This document shows, one piece after another, positions 16,747-26,609 of a stretch of 64,000 nucleotides of DNA. The stretch is from an uncultured Cohaesibacter sp. (lineage in GTDB: Bacteria > Pseudomonadota > Alphaproteobacteria > Rhizobiales > Cohaesibacteraceae), in assembly GCF_963676485.1 (NCBI RefSeq), contig NZ_OY781114.1:62001-126000 (forward strand). Direction: 5' to 3'. The position numbers and the translations under genes were made by a program. Under the pieces are notes generated by a model. It did no database searches, had not been told where the DNA came from, and saw only the letters and a list, made by a program, of their open reading frames with translations. Positions within the stretch are counted from its first letter, which is position 1. The number at the start of each line of letters is the position of its first letter.

Positions 16747-19145
16747 TCTGCTCCTTTCTGACCAGAGGTCGCTTCATCAAAGCCGGAAGATTTATTCTTG
16801 AAAAATTTGCTTTTGAGGCTGGATCTTCCGGTACCCAATGTGAGGGTATGCACACAAAGGGCCGTAATCGTAACCACCGCAATTTCGCCCAGCGTATCAA
16901 AGCCACGGAAGTCTACGATGATGACGTTGACGATGTTGCGGCCATGGGCGATGACGCGGCTATAGTCGGTGAAGAAATCACTCAGGTGACGATCAAAGGC
17001 CCCTTGCGTGACCGACATGAGCAGCAGACAGAAACCAAGCCCCACGAGGATCGACAGACTAGCATCCACCATCATTTGTGATCGCGGCCGCTTGTCATGT
17101 TCCTTGAGCGAGAGGCGGTTCATGATCAGAGCAATGATGACAACAGCCAGTGTTTCAACCATGAACTGGGTAAAGCTCAAATCAGGCGCGCCGAACAACA
17201 GGAAGATCAGCGCCACGGCGAACCCTTGAATGCCCAGTGAGACAATCGCGGTCAGGCGCGTTTTGGCGACGATCAGCGCATATAGACCAACCACAGCAAG
17301 GCCGAGAGTAGACCATTCATAGATATAAAGATCCGGGAATTCAGGCCAGTTCGGCAGCTCGTCAAAGACGATCATCGGCACGAATAACGCAAGTGCAATG
17401 GTGGCGAAAGTGGCCGCCAGATAGACTTCCATATTGCCGCTTTGCAACAGACGCATTGTGCGAGCCGAGAAGCGGACGAGGCTGGCGATGAAGATATCAA
17501 AGAAACTGTCAGGCCCCTCCCCCAGCGTGCGAATGAGAACGCCACGCGTTGACCTGATGTCTTCATATTTGAAATAGAAGCCCACCCCAAGAGCGATGGT
17601 CATCAGCGACAGCAAGAAAGCGAAATTGAAATGAACCGCACCAATGCCGATTTGCAGATGGCCATGATGCCCATGCACCGCATTGGCCATGGGGCGCAAC
17701 AGCTCCGCACCGACAAAATCACCAAACAGCATCGCCAAGAGACCAAGGCTGGCAAGCGTGACAGGCCCTGCGACCAGAAGCACCGGCCCTTCATGGGCAT
17801 GTTTTGGCGTATGCACTTCCTCTCCGAGAAATGGCTTGAGAGCGACCACAAAAGCGGCACCGAACATCATCGCATTGCCCAACACGGCGGTTAGCGTCAA
17901 CAACAAGCCAGGCAGGTTCGTCCCCAGAAGGCCTAGATACATTTCTTCCTTGGCGATGAAGCCGATAAAGGGCCAAATCCCGCCCATCGACAAGGCACAA
18001 GCCACCGCCGCATAGAAAGAAACCGGCATGGCATTGCGGAGGCCGCCAAGGTGCGTCACTTCTCGGGTTCCGGCTTCATGGTCGATGGTCCCGACAATCA
18101 TGAAGAAGCCACCCTTGAAGAGCGCATGAGCAAACAGATAGACGACCGCACCAGTGATGGCGGTTTCATTGGAGGTGCCAACCAGCATCACCAGAAGGCC
18201 AAGGGACGCGATGGTCGTATAGGCCAACGTCAATTTCAGGTCTGTCTGGCGCAGGCTCATCCAAGTGCCCATGATCAAGGTGATGGCACCGAACACCGGC
18301 AGGATGGTCATCCAGAGTGTCGTGTCCCCCATAACAGGATGCACACGCATCAACAGATAGACGCCCGCTTTGACCATGGTGGCAGAGTGCAAATAAGCCG
18401 ACACAGGGGTCGGCGCTTCCATAGCATTGCGAAGCCAGTAGTGAAACGGGAATTGCGCGGATTTTGTGAAAGCGCCGCCCAAAAGCAAAAGCAGCATGGC
18501 AACATAATGGCCATTGTCGCGCAGCACATCGCCTTTGGTGAGCAGCTCACTCATCTCCATTGTTCCGCCTGCGTGATACATCAACAGCAAGCCAGCCAAG
18601 AGAGCCAAACCACCACCACCGGTCACGATCAAGGCCTGCAAGGCTGCACGACGGGATCGCTCCTCCTTGTGATTGAAGCCGATCAGCAGAAATGAGGTAA
18701 TAGAGGTCAGTTCCCAATAGATAAACAGGGTCATGAGATTGTCGGCCAGCACAACGCCGATCATCGAGCCCATGAACAGGAACATGAAGCTGAGAAAACG
18801 GCCCTGATCAGCATGGCCCTTCAGATATCCGCCCGAATAAAGGATAATCAGGGTGCCGATACCCGAGATCAGCAGCGCAAAGACAAGGCTGAGACCATCA
18901 ACAAAGAGAGAATATTGGATGCCATATTGCGGCAACCATTCCAGCGGCGTGATGTGAACACCATGGCCGGAGGTCGCAACAGTTCCAATGAAACGGCACA
19001 AATAGACGAAAATGCCCGCAGGCACCAAAGCAAGCAGCCAGGCAACATTATGCCCCATCAGCCTCTTGAGATATGGAGCAACCACTGCCGCAGCAAAGGG
19101 AGTAGCCAACGCCAGATTGAGACCGCCACCGAATTCCAACGCCAT
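16743..19145 (-). CDS. mnhA: Mrp-type Na+/H+ antiporter subunit A
   Basis: The product is 800 residues, full length for MrpA. The NuoL-like part (roughly residues 1-500) contains the antiporter signature with IYWELTSITSFLLIGF and the segment FPFHYWLRNAMEAPTPVSAYLHSATMVKAG, where the functional Glu, Lys and His residues sit. The C-terminal ~250 residues carry the extra helices (MbhD/MbhE-like) typical of subunit A. It is the first gene of the operon; GAGGA lies 5 nt before its ATG. The promoter should lie in the 500-nt region shared with msrB. Likely role: pH and sodium homeostasis, suiting a marine or saline habitat. Confidence 0.96.
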   Translation of the reverse strand: MALEFGGGLNLALATPFAAAVVAPYLKRLMGHNVAWLLALVPAGIFVYLCRFIGTVATSGHGVHITPLEWLPQYGIQYSLFVDGLSLVFALLISGIGTLIILYSGGYLKGHADQGRFLSFMFLFMGSMIGVVLADNLMTLFIYWELTSITSFLLIGFNHKEERSRRAALQALIVTGGGGLALLAGLLLMYHAGGTMEMSELLTKGDVLRDNGHYVAMLLLLLGGAFTKSAQFPFHYWLRNAMEAPTPVSAYLHSATMVKAGVYLLMRVHPVMGDTTLWMTILPVFGAITLIMGTWMSLRQTDLKLTLAYTTIASLGLLVMLVGTSNETAITGAVVYLFAHALFKGGFFMIVGTIDHEAGTREVTHLGGLRNAMPVSFYAAVACALSMGGIWPFIGFIAKEEMYLGLLGTNLPGLLLTLTAVLGNAMMFGAAFVVALKPFLGEEVHTPKHAHEGPVLLVAGPVTLASLGLLAMLFGDFVGAELLRPMANAVHGHHGHLQIGIGAVHFNFAFLLSLMTIALGVGFYFKYEDIRSTRGVLIRTLGEGPDSFFDIFIASLVRFSARTMRLLQSGNMEVYLAATFATIALALFVPMIVFDELPNWPEFPDLYIYEWSTLGLAVVGLYALIVAKTRLTAIVSLGIQGFAVALIFLLFGAPDLSFTQFMVETLAVVIIALIMNRLSLKEHDKRPRSQMMVDASLSILVGLGFCLLLMSVTQGAFDRHLSDFFTDYSRVIAHGRNIVNVIIVDFRGFDTLGEIAVVTITALCVHTLTLGTGRSSLKSKFFKNKSSGFDEATSGQKGAE

Positions 19146-19650
19146 GCGCTTTCCTCATTAAACTATCCAAATGGCCAACCGCCCGAAGAGAGCACTTGAC
19201 CTCTATTCAAGACTTGGGATTACAGGTTCTGTTTAAAAAAACACCCCATAAACCAGAATTTTCCTGTGGAAAGTTGCGCATCCAAGCCTTCAAATGTTTC
19301 TTTCTTGCGCCCCACTGCGAATCGCGGAACTTCCTGCCCAAACAGTATAGTGGTTTGACAAAGATTTTCCACCGCTCTCCATCCCACCATACGAAACAAC
19401 TGAACCGCTATACGATCATATGCTTTTCCAACACAGACTCGACGAACTCACGTCATGACATCATATGAGAGATGGTGTTTCACACGGGGCGAAAAACCAC
19501 AAACGCCTTAGCCTTTAGACTAGGCTGCGGGATACCTATATGATTCAACATATCAGAACCATACAGTGAAAACCCGGATAAACAAGAAATTCGCAAAAGC
19601 TTAATCGGCCGTTTTTGCAAGATTTGGGTATCTTGGTTGGGAGCCATGCT
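19146..19650. other. Divergent region between mnhA and msrB
   Basis: This ~500-nt region should carry the promoters of the mnh operon and msrB. A short dyad (ATATG at 19538-19542, CATAT at 19549-19553) lies about 100 nt upstream of msrB. No gene is seen. Confidence 0.35.
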
Positions 19651-20049
19651 ATGACAAAAGAATTAAAGAAAGAAGAAAAGTGGAAACAATTACTAACGGA
19701 TGAACAATATCACGTCATGCGACAGCATGGCACGGAGCGACCGGGGTCATCTCCGCTCAATTTCGAGAATAGATCAGGCGAATATTACTGCGTTGCTTGT
19801 GGAACGCGTCTTTTTACATCAGATTCCAAATTTGATGCCGGATGCGGGTGGCCCAGCTTTTATGAAGCAGCCGATGCAGAGTCTGTGACAGAGCATTCTG
19901 ATCACAGTCTTTTTATGGAAAGAACGGAAATTCGCTGTGCAAATTGTGGGTCCCATCTGGGGCATGTCTTTGATGACGGCCCGATGCCGACTGGTTTGCG
20001 CTATTGCATGAATGGTGTGGCTCTGCGTTTCGAACCGGAAGACGCATAG
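19651..20049 (+). CDS. msrB: Peptide-methionine (R)-S-oxide reductase MsrB
   Basis: The product is 132 residues. MsrB reduces the R-epimer of methionine sulfoxide in proteins, repairing oxidative damage. Visible features are the two zinc-binding CxxC pairs (CVAC and CANC), the GCGWPSFYEA segment, the HLGHVFDDGP motif, and the catalytic cysteine in the C-terminal LRYCMNG motif. I chose ATG 19651, which has GGGAG about 9 nt upstream. A frame extension to 19615 adds 12 residues without family resemblance. It stands alone. Confidence 0.95.
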   Translation: MTKELKKEEKWKQLLTDEQYHVMRQHGTERPGSSPLNFENRSGEYYCVACGTRLFTSDSKFDAGCGWPSFYEAADAESVTEHSDHSLFMERTEIRCANCGSHLGHVFDDGPMPTGLRYCMNGVALRFEPEDA

Positions 20050-20138
20050 GCTTCAGGCTCACCACAACCCTATTGGCACCTTGCTTTTTGTGATCATGCC
20101 CTTATGGTCGCCCTGTCTCGAACCAAGTGGAGGCTTCC

Positions 20139-20657
20139 ATGAGCGAACCTGCATCCTGCGCGAAATCGTCCCCCTACCTGCTGATCTATTTCATGCTGGC
20201 CATTTCTCTGGGGGGCTTCGTCTATGCAGCCTTGGGCTGGATGGGTCTACAGGAGGCGCAGATACCGAAAGACTGGCAAGAAACGCCGGGTCAGATTTTG
20301 GAAAGCCACGTAGAAGCGCTCACGCAAACCAAGGCAAATGGCACACCGATAGAGATGTTCCAGCCCCATGTCCGTTATCGCTATGAAGTGGATGGAAGGT
20401 TCCTGATAGGAGACCAGCTCAGCGTTCATCATCCGGCTCGCACCTTGCGCGGAGTGGCCGAAACAGAGATCGAGGATTTGCCGCAGGGGACCAATGTCAC
20501 GGTTCATTATAATCCGGCAGCACCTGATCAGGCGGTTCTGAGAAAGGCCGACACTATCGGCCCGATGCAAGCCCTGTCGGCGGGTCTGGTCATTGCCCTC
20601 ACCACGCTTTCGATCGCCATCGTCTCCATGCGCCGCAAAAAGCATAAGACATCCTGA
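20139..20657 (+). CDS. DUF3592 membrane protein
   Basis: The product is 172 residues. One membrane helix lies near the N-terminus (YLLIYFMLAISLGGFVYAALG) and another near the C-terminus (ALSAGLVIALTTLSIAIVSM), followed by basic residues. Between them is a beta-rich domain with the DUF3592 pattern: W-x-x-T-P-G-Q-I near the start, VRYRYEVDG, and V-T-V-H-Y-N-P-A-A-P near the end. The function is unknown. ATG 20139 has GGAGG 5 nt upstream, which decides the start. Confidence 0.85.
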   Translation: MSEPASCAKSSPYLLIYFMLAISLGGFVYAALGWMGLQEAQIPKDWQETPGQILESHVEALTQTKANGTPIEMFQPHVRYRYEVDGRFLIGDQLSVHHPARTLRGVAETEIEDLPQGTNVTVHYNPAAPDQAVLRKADTIGPMQALSAGLVIALTTLSIAIVSMRRKKHKTS

Positions 20658-20798
20658 CGCTCTATCGCTTGCTTTAAGGGTTGCAGCCTTGCCTGAAGCA
20701 GCCTTGCTTGAAGAAAAAGGAAGGCTCGGAACGGGCTATATATGATTGCCGTACCGAGCCCTCTAAGAATTAACATGCTGCGAGAAATGGCAGGCGCC

Positions 20799-21134
20799 CT
20801 AGGACTTGATGTAAGTCTCCTTGTCCATATCAATCACTTCAACGCTCACGGCGACATCGCTCTCGACCAGTCCTGACACCATGTCGAAAAGGCTTTTGGT
20901 GAGCATTTTCTTTTGCTCCTCGGTGCGACCGCCAAACATTCTGGCGTCCACATGAACAAACAGCTGGTCCGTGCCGCCCGTGACAAAATGCTCTACAGGC
21001 AGCGCCCGTGATTTGATCGCATCTGGCGTGAAAAGGCCTGACTTTTCAGCCGCCTCCCAAACTGCGCGTGCGAGTTTTTTGATATCGGTTTTGCCTTCGA
21101 GGGGTTTGGCGTAAGAAATAACCATATGCGGCAT
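20799..21134 (-). CDS. 5-carboxymethyl-2-hydroxymuconate isomerase-like tautomerase
   Basis: The product is 111 residues. It has the small-tautomerase start Met-Pro-His, where Pro2 becomes the catalytic N-terminal residue after Met removal. The core resembles CHMI/HpaF: LARAVWEAAEKSGLF, then the sequence around HFVTGG and a final VSVEVIDMD strand. The known enzyme acts in homoprotocatechuate breakdown, but no other gene of that pathway is nearby, so the true substrate is uncertain. Isolated copies are common in alphaproteobacteria. Confidence 0.85.
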   Translation of the reverse strand: MPHMVISYAKPLEGKTDIKKLARAVWEAAEKSGLFTPDAIKSRALPVEHFVTGGTDQLFVHVDARMFGGRTEEQKKMLTKSLFDMVSGLVESDVAVSVEVIDMDKETYIKS

Positions 21135-21411
21135 AAAAAGGCTCCTTGGTTTTCTCTGGCAAGAGCTCGATGATACGGTTTGCCAGAACGTGCTGCCATA
21201 TTGCTAGCATCTGCGCGAGATTTTGCAATATAAGATATTGCAATAAGAAACAGCCCGAATGCGCGCACACGCGTCTTGTCTGATCGGGTGCGGACATCGA
21301 AATTCGGCCATCTCGCAGGGCTTAGATCCTTGCACCGCAATTATCTCTCTTGCACATTCAACATGAAGATCATAGGTGTAGTCTGGATTTATTGCCGTTT
21401 AACAAGGTCGT

Positions 21412-23535
21412 ATGATGTCATCACAGAACAGGTCTTCTTTCACCAAAGCCGCCTTCCCCTCTCTCGCACCCAGCGCAGAAAAACGCGAGCACCGTGTGAC
21501 CAATCACGGGATCGAACTCAGCGACGATTATGCCTGGCTACGCGCAGACAACTGGCAGGAGGTCATGCAAAAAGGGCGAGAGGTTCTTGCCGATGACATT
21601 GAAGCCTATCTTGAGGCAGAGAATGGCTACACGGTCAAAGAGATGGCCGATACAGAAGATCTGCAATCCAAGCTGTTTGAAGAAATGAAGGGGCGCATCA
21701 AGGAAGATGACAGCTCCGTGCCTGCGCCTGATGGCCCTTATGCCTATGGCACGCGCTATGTTCTGGGAGGACAATATCCGCTCTATGTCCGCACCCCGCG
21801 CGATGGTGGCGACGAGGCTATTTTGTTGGATGGCAACAAAGAAGCCGAAGGCGAAGATTTCTTCCGGCTTGCTTCGCTCTCGCATAGTCCTGACCACAGC
21901 AAGCTGGCTTGGGCTGTTGATACGAAGGGCTCTGAATATTTCACAATTCGCATTCGCGACCTCAGCACGGGCGAAGAAACAGACGACCTGATTGAGCGCA
22001 CAACCGGCGGCGTGGTCTGGAGCGAAGACAGCACTCATATCTATTATACTTGGCAGGATGACAACCATCGCCCGAGCCGCGTGTTCCGTCATAAACTGGG
22101 CACGCCGCAGTCTGCCGATGAACTGCTTTATGAAGAAGCTGATGCCGGCTTCTTTGTTGGTTTGGGCAAAAGCCAGTCCGGCAATTACATCTTCATTGAT
22201 TGCCATGATCACCAGACCAGCGAATGCTATCTGCTGAGCGCCAAGGACAATGCAAGCAAACCGCGCCTGATTGCCGAGCGCGAAACAGGCATTGAATATA
22301 GCGTTGATGAAGGTCAGGGCATTCTCTATATCCTGACCAACGCCGATGAGGCAGAAGACTTCAAGCTCGTTACCGCTGCGCCGACCATGTCCGGTCGCAT
22401 CCACTGGAAAGACCTTGTGCCTCATCAGTCCGGGCGGCTTATTCTGAGCCACAGCATCTTCAAGGAGTTTCTGGTTTGGATGGAGCGGGAAAATGGTCTA
22501 CCGCGCATTCAGATCCGCAGCCTGCGCAACGGAGCTCAACATGCCATTGCCTTTGAAGAAGAAGCCTATGCACTCGGCTTCCACGGCTCCATGGAGTTTG
22601 ATACGGATACCGTTCGTTTCTCCTATTCGTCCATGACGACGCCAAGCCGAATTTATGATTACAACATGTCCAGCCGGTCCCGTAGCTTGCGCAAGGAACA
22701 GGAAGTGCCGTCCGGACATAATCCGGAAGACTATGTCACCCGCCGCTTGATGGCGCCTGCCCATGATGGCGAGCTGGTGCCCGTCACCCTGCTCTATCGC
22801 AAGGACACTGCGCTTGATGGATCGGCCCCCTGCCTGCTTTATGGCTATGGCTCTTACGGCATTTCGATCCCGGCAAGCTTCTCGACCACAGCCTTGTCTC
22901 TGGTGGATCGAGGCTTTGTCTATGCGGTCGCCCATATCCGTGGCGGCAAGGAAAAAGGCTTTGCCTGGTACACCAACGGTAAACGGAACAGCAAGACCAA
23001 CACTTTCAAGGATTTCATCTCTGCTGGTGAATTTCTGGTCGCAGAAGGCTATACCTCTGCAGGCAAGATCGTTGCCGAAGGCGGCTCTGCCGGTGGCATG
23101 CTGATGGGAGCGGTGACCAACATGGCCCCCTCCCTCTTCTCGGGCATTCTGGCTATCGTGCCCTTTGTCGATGTACTCAACACGATGCTCGATGACACGC
23201 TGCCGCTCACGCCTCCGGAATGGCCCGAGTGGGGCAACCCGATTGCCTCTGAGGAAGAGTATAAATATATCGCAGCCTATAGCCCTTATGACAATGTGAC
23301 CGAGCAGGCCTATCCGGCCATCCTCGCTGTGGGAGGTTTGACTGACCCGCGGGTCACCTATTGGGAACCGGCCAAGTGGGTTGCCAAATTGCGGGAGAAA
23401 CGCACTGACGACAATCTGCTGCTTCTCAAGATCAATATGGGAAGCGGCCATGCCGGAGCATCCGGACGCTTCGACAGGCTCAAGGAAACCGCTTTGGAAT
23501 ATGCCTTTGCCCTCAAGGTGAGCGGCAAACTCTAG
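21412..23535 (+). CDS. ptrB: Oligopeptidase B (S9A serine peptidase, protease II)
   Basis: The product is 707 residues, typical for the family. An N-terminal seven-bladed propeller precedes the alpha/beta-hydrolase domain. The catalytic triad is readable: Ser559 in GGSAGG, Asp645 in GLTDPRV, and His680 in GSGHAGASGR. The acidic residues that favour cleavage after Arg or Lys are plausible in this family, but I cannot confirm them by eye. There is no signal peptide, so it acts on short peptides in the cytoplasm. AAGG lies just before the start. A second ATG follows the first directly. Confidence 0.95.
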   Translation: MMSSQNRSSFTKAAFPSLAPSAEKREHRVTNHGIELSDDYAWLRADNWQEVMQKGREVLADDIEAYLEAENGYTVKEMADTEDLQSKLFEEMKGRIKEDDSSVPAPDGPYAYGTRYVLGGQYPLYVRTPRDGGDEAILLDGNKEAEGEDFFRLASLSHSPDHSKLAWAVDTKGSEYFTIRIRDLSTGEETDDLIERTTGGVVWSEDSTHIYYTWQDDNHRPSRVFRHKLGTPQSADELLYEEADAGFFVGLGKSQSGNYIFIDCHDHQTSECYLLSAKDNASKPRLIAERETGIEYSVDEGQGILYILTNADEAEDFKLVTAAPTMSGRIHWKDLVPHQSGRLILSHSIFKEFLVWMERENGLPRIQIRSLRNGAQHAIAFEEEAYALGFHGSMEFDTDTVRFSYSSMTTPSRIYDYNMSSRSRSLRKEQEVPSGHNPEDYVTRRLMAPAHDGELVPVTLLYRKDTALDGSAPCLLYGYGSYGISIPASFSTTALSLVDRGFVYAVAHIRGGKEKGFAWYTNGKRNSKTNTFKDFISAGEFLVAEGYTSAGKIVAEGGSAGGMLMGAVTNMAPSLFSGILAIVPFVDVLNTMLDDTLPLTPPEWPEWGNPIASEEEYKYIAAYSPYDNVTEQAYPAILAVGGLTDPRVTYWEPAKWVAKLREKRTDDNLLLLKINMGSGHAGASGRFDRLKETALEYAFALKVSGKL

Positions 23536-23567
23536 GCAACCTTTCTTATAGTCTTTCAAAGAAATGC

Positions 23568-23604
23568 AAAAGACCGCCGACAGATCTCTGTCAGGCGGTC
23601 TTTT
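23568..23604. terminator. Bidirectional terminator between ptrB and the acetyltransferase gene
   Basis: AAAAGACCGCC (23568-23578) pairs with GGCGGTCTTTT (23594-23604), with further pairing of GACAGA inside. U-rich ends occur on both strands, serving the two convergent genes. Confidence 0.9.
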
Positions 23605-23631
23605 CTTAGCCATCCATGGCCGGGTCGTGGC

Positions 23632-24732
23632 CTATTTTCTCTTTGTCATGGCAACAAGGCGCTTGGCGAAATCTTTTACCGGTCCGCCCTGCATATAGGT
23701 TTTGAGTGCCAGCCTACCCAAAAGTGTCATTGGCCTTGCCATAAGGCGTAATCTGGTGGGTTTGGCACCAAAACTGGCCTTATATTCTTCATCCCCAATC
23801 GTGAAATCCATCCGCGTATCGCCCTGTTCAACGCGATGGCCGATAATATAGTCAAACAGCTGCAAGCCGGGAGACATCTTGTAATATGCCCCCCCCTGCA
23901 TGCCACCGAGAATGAAGTGAAAGCAGCGATCATGAATAAAGCCCAACTCGATACCGATGATGTCATCCCCAACATAAAGCGCAGCAAGTTCTGAAAGTCC
24001 GGTCTCTTTCCCCTCAAGCGCCACGGCACTGTAGAAATCAAAATAGCTCTCTTCCAGAAACAGGTCATCAGCATAGCGCTCGCGACGTTGGTCCTGCAAA
24101 ACCTTCATGATCGCCTTGATATCCGCTTCTTCCTTGCAGATCTTTAGCGAAACATCTCCGAGATTCACAAGCTTCTTGTGTTTGCGGCGGAGCTCGGACC
24201 TCAATTTGGAGGAGAGGACTTCTTTGCGCCAGTCTTCATAGGGCGCCCAGACGGGCATGCCATGGCCAGACGAGGTCATATCCCCCACAGTTATCCGTCC
24301 CAACAAATGGGCCAGCATCTTGCTATCCCCCTGCATCTTTCTGAAAAGGACCAGATGACAGGGCTTCATAAGAGACACAAGGATCTTGCTAATCTGGCCA
24401 TCGCTCAGCAGCTCTTCTTCGCACGCAGGATCGTAGACAAGGGCGTTATAGTCGGCAGCGCCCAGGTCTGCGGGCTCAACACATGCCAATCCCAGATAGG
24501 AAGTGTGCAACAGCGGTAAAAGCAGGCACAGCTGGCCTGTCTCTTTTTTCCGCACCGTTATGATGAGCGGCCGAGCCCCTAAGCTGGGGACCAGATGCGC
24601 ATAAAGAAGTGCCAACCATTGCGGATTCTGAAAGACGGTAGCATTGCTCGCCTCAAAAAGAGCGCGATAGTCTTCTCCTTCAAAATCAAACTCGCCATGG
24701 GCTTCGATTTCGTAGTTTTCGCTGAAAGGCAC
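23632..24732 (-). CDS. GNAT/FemAB-like acetyltransferase (CelD/BioF2-type)
   Basis: The product is 366 residues with two GNAT-like halves, as in the Acetyltransf_6 (BioF2-like) family. The N-terminal half shows FQNPQWLALLYAHL. The second half has SSKLRSELRRKHKKL followed by the core LAALYVGDDIIGIELGFIHD, F-x-F-I-L-G-G, and a C-terminal M-D-F-T-I-G-D-E-x-Y-K signature. Members act in polysaccharide or lipid modification (for example cellulose synthesis CelD); the substrate here is unknown. No polysaccharide operon is attached, though a glycosyltransferase gene lies 2 kb away. Confidence 0.85.
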   Translation of the reverse strand: MPFSENYEIEAHGEFDFEGEDYRALFEASNATVFQNPQWLALLYAHLVPSLGARPLIITVRKKETGQLCLLLPLLHTSYLGLACVEPADLGAADYNALVYDPACEEELLSDGQISKILVSLMKPCHLVLFRKMQGDSKMLAHLLGRITVGDMTSSGHGMPVWAPYEDWRKEVLSSKLRSELRRKHKKLVNLGDVSLKICKEEADIKAIMKVLQDQRRERYADDLFLEESYFDFYSAVALEGKETGLSELAALYVGDDIIGIELGFIHDRCFHFILGGMQGGAYYKMSPGLQLFDYIIGHRVEQGDTRMDFTIGDEEYKASFGAKPTRLRLMARPMTLLGRLALKTYMQGGPVKDFAKRLVAMTKRK

Positions 24733-25094
24733 GTCCGGTCTCCTTCAGAAAATCACAATATAAAACATTGCAACATTCAGATAGTCGTAAAACTTGTCAT
24801 GTCGAACAGGTCATTTTGCTTGAATCGATCACCAAGTATATGTCTGGGAAGATATAAAGCTTCCGAATTCAAACAAATTCTAAACAAATATACGCGGTAC
24901 TATTTTATCCATATCAAGACCTATCCCCTGAGTTATATGGCTTTAACGTTCATATATATTTAAAACTGAAAAACGAACGCAGAAATCTATTTCTTGCGAC
25001 AATTCAAGCGCACGAACACCCTTGAATTGTCGCAAGATCGCCAAGAAATCCGCCAAGAGTGGCTCTATCCACTCTCATCATCACATTGTTGTGA
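24733..25094. other. AT-rich intergenic region
   Basis: The region between two minus-strand genes is AT-rich and holds no open frame with coding character. It contains the 16-bp inverted repeat at 24993-25036. The promoter of the acetyltransferase gene should lie in its left part. Confidence 0.4.
24993..25036. repeat. Perfect 16-bp inverted repeat with a 12-nt loop
   Basis: CTTGCGACAATTCAAG (24993-25008) is the exact reverse complement of CTTGAATTGTCGCAAG (25021-25036). The spacer is 12 nt. Neither strand has a U-tract after the stem, so a standard intrinsic terminator is unlikely, although it lies about 60 nt past the end of the beta-lactamase-fold gene. It could be an mRNA-stabilising stem or a large operator. 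Confidence 0.85.
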
Positions 25095-26609
25095 TTAGTC
25101 CACGCGCTTATACTCGATCATCCGCGCGCGACTCAGAACCAATTCAAAACGGTCCGGTCCAAGACTATTCAAACACACGCGCTTGGTCCAAAGACTATCA
25201 ACCAAGGTGAATAGATAGCGCCCACCGCCCAGCGCCGTGAGCGGGGCAGTCTGGCGAATGGGGCCCGCCCCCATGGTGAGCGCTCCATTGGCAATCTCCA
25301 GAAATGCGCCTTCATCACTGCGCCAAAGGCCATTCAACGGTTCTGAAACAGAGTCCGCAGTGACGGGCGTCAAACGTCGTGGCACATAGCCAACCGTTCC
25401 AATGAGTGCTTCTCCATCCCATTCAAACTCCAACTGGGATGTGGCTGAACGGGTAGAAACCTTGCCTTCCCCCTCTTCATAAAGCGCGCAGGCATCATCG
25501 ATCCAAGTTGCGTTGCCGTCGGCCACTTCAAGCCAGAATGGGCCTTTCTCAGCCACATACAAGCCATCGGGGATACGCGTTGATGCGGGCACAGGCATGG
25601 GCAGACCGAGCAATGCAGCCATAACACGCGAGGCCGTGCCTCGAGCATCCGCATCATCCCTGTTGGAGAGAAAGACAACGCCTGTTCCGGTTGGGCGGTC
25701 CATCATGATATAGGCCTTGTAGCCGGGATGACTTCCGCCATGCCCGATCAACACGCGATCTCCCAGAACCGTATCGGTGATGCCGAGCCCATAGCCGGTG
25801 ACGGTGCCGTTCGCGAGCTTGCGTGGGGCGGAGAGCTGATCAAGGATTCCGGCCCATTTGCCTTTCCCTGCCATCAATGCACGCAGCCATTGGCTCATGC
25901 TGCGCGCCGATGTGGCCGCGCTGCCAGAAGCCGAAATCTGGAGGCCGGCAGCAGATTGCAGCCATTTGTCTCCATCGAACCAATAGCCCGGACACAGATC
26001 CTTGACCGGCTCTGCCCAGACATGGGGGGCATCAAAAGCGGTACCCAGTTCTGCATTGAGCGTATCTTTGAGAAACTCCCGCAGCAATATACCTTTGCGC
26101 TTGAGGATCATTTCAACCAGCCGATAGCCGGTGTTGGAATAAGACACTTCGGTACCAGCATCAAAATTGAGACGGGTCTGGCGCGCCATGAAGGCGTGGT
26201 TTGCCTCTTCGCTTGTCTCGGTATAAACCGACAGCCCAAGCAGCGAGAGGCATTCGCGCATATCCGGCAGACCACCGCTCATGTCCAACGCCTGACCGAC
26301 CGTAACAGCCGCCAGAGGCTCACAAAGCTCAGGCAAATGCGTTCCGAGAGGGTCATCAAGGGACACCAGATCAGGATGCTGCAGAACGAGCGTACAGAAG
26401 AGATGCTTGGTAATTGAGGCAAACCGCCCCACGGATTGATCGGAAAAAGCTTTGCCCGTTGAAAGATTTTCAAGGCCTGCCGCCACGGAAAGCTTGTCGC
26501 CCTCGGCATCGAAAGCAAGGATGACCCCACCGGGCGCGTCTGCATGCCAGGCGGAACTGATTTCTTTGGCGACTTGTTCGGCTTGTTGCCAATTCGGAGC
26601 AATGGTCAT
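25095..26609 (-). CDS. Serine hydrolase of the class C beta-lactamase fold, D-aminopeptidase-like
   Basis: The product is 504 residues, without a signal peptide. The N-terminal ~330 residues carry the penicillin-recognising triad: the SxxK motif SITK (around residue 65), YSN (around 155) and HGG in GHGGSHPG (around 280). Two small barrel-like domains occupy the C-terminal ~170 residues. This three-domain layout matches the cytoplasmic D-stereospecific aminopeptidase DAP of Ochrobactrum (about 520 residues), which releases N-terminal D-Ala or Gly. An esterase or beta-lactamase-like role cannot be excluded. The gene stands alone. Confidence 0.85.
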   Translation of the reverse strand: MTIAPNWQQAEQVAKEISSAWHADAPGGVILAFDAEGDKLSVAAGLENLSTGKAFSDQSVGRFASITKHLFCTLVLQHPDLVSLDDPLGTHLPELCEPLAAVTVGQALDMSGGLPDMRECLSLLGLSVYTETSEEANHAFMARQTRLNFDAGTEVSYSNTGYRLVEMILKRKGILLREFLKDTLNAELGTAFDAPHVWAEPVKDLCPGYWFDGDKWLQSAAGLQISASGSAATSARSMSQWLRALMAGKGKWAGILDQLSAPRKLANGTVTGYGLGITDTVLGDRVLIGHGGSHPGYKAYIMMDRPTGTGVVFLSNRDDADARGTASRVMAALLGLPMPVPASTRIPDGLYVAEKGPFWLEVADGNATWIDDACALYEEGEGKVSTRSATSQLEFEWDGEALIGTVGYVPRRLTPVTADSVSEPLNGLWRSDEGAFLEIANGALTMGAGPIRQTAPLTALGGGRYLFTLVDSLWTKRVCLNSLGPDRFELVLSRARMIEYKRVD

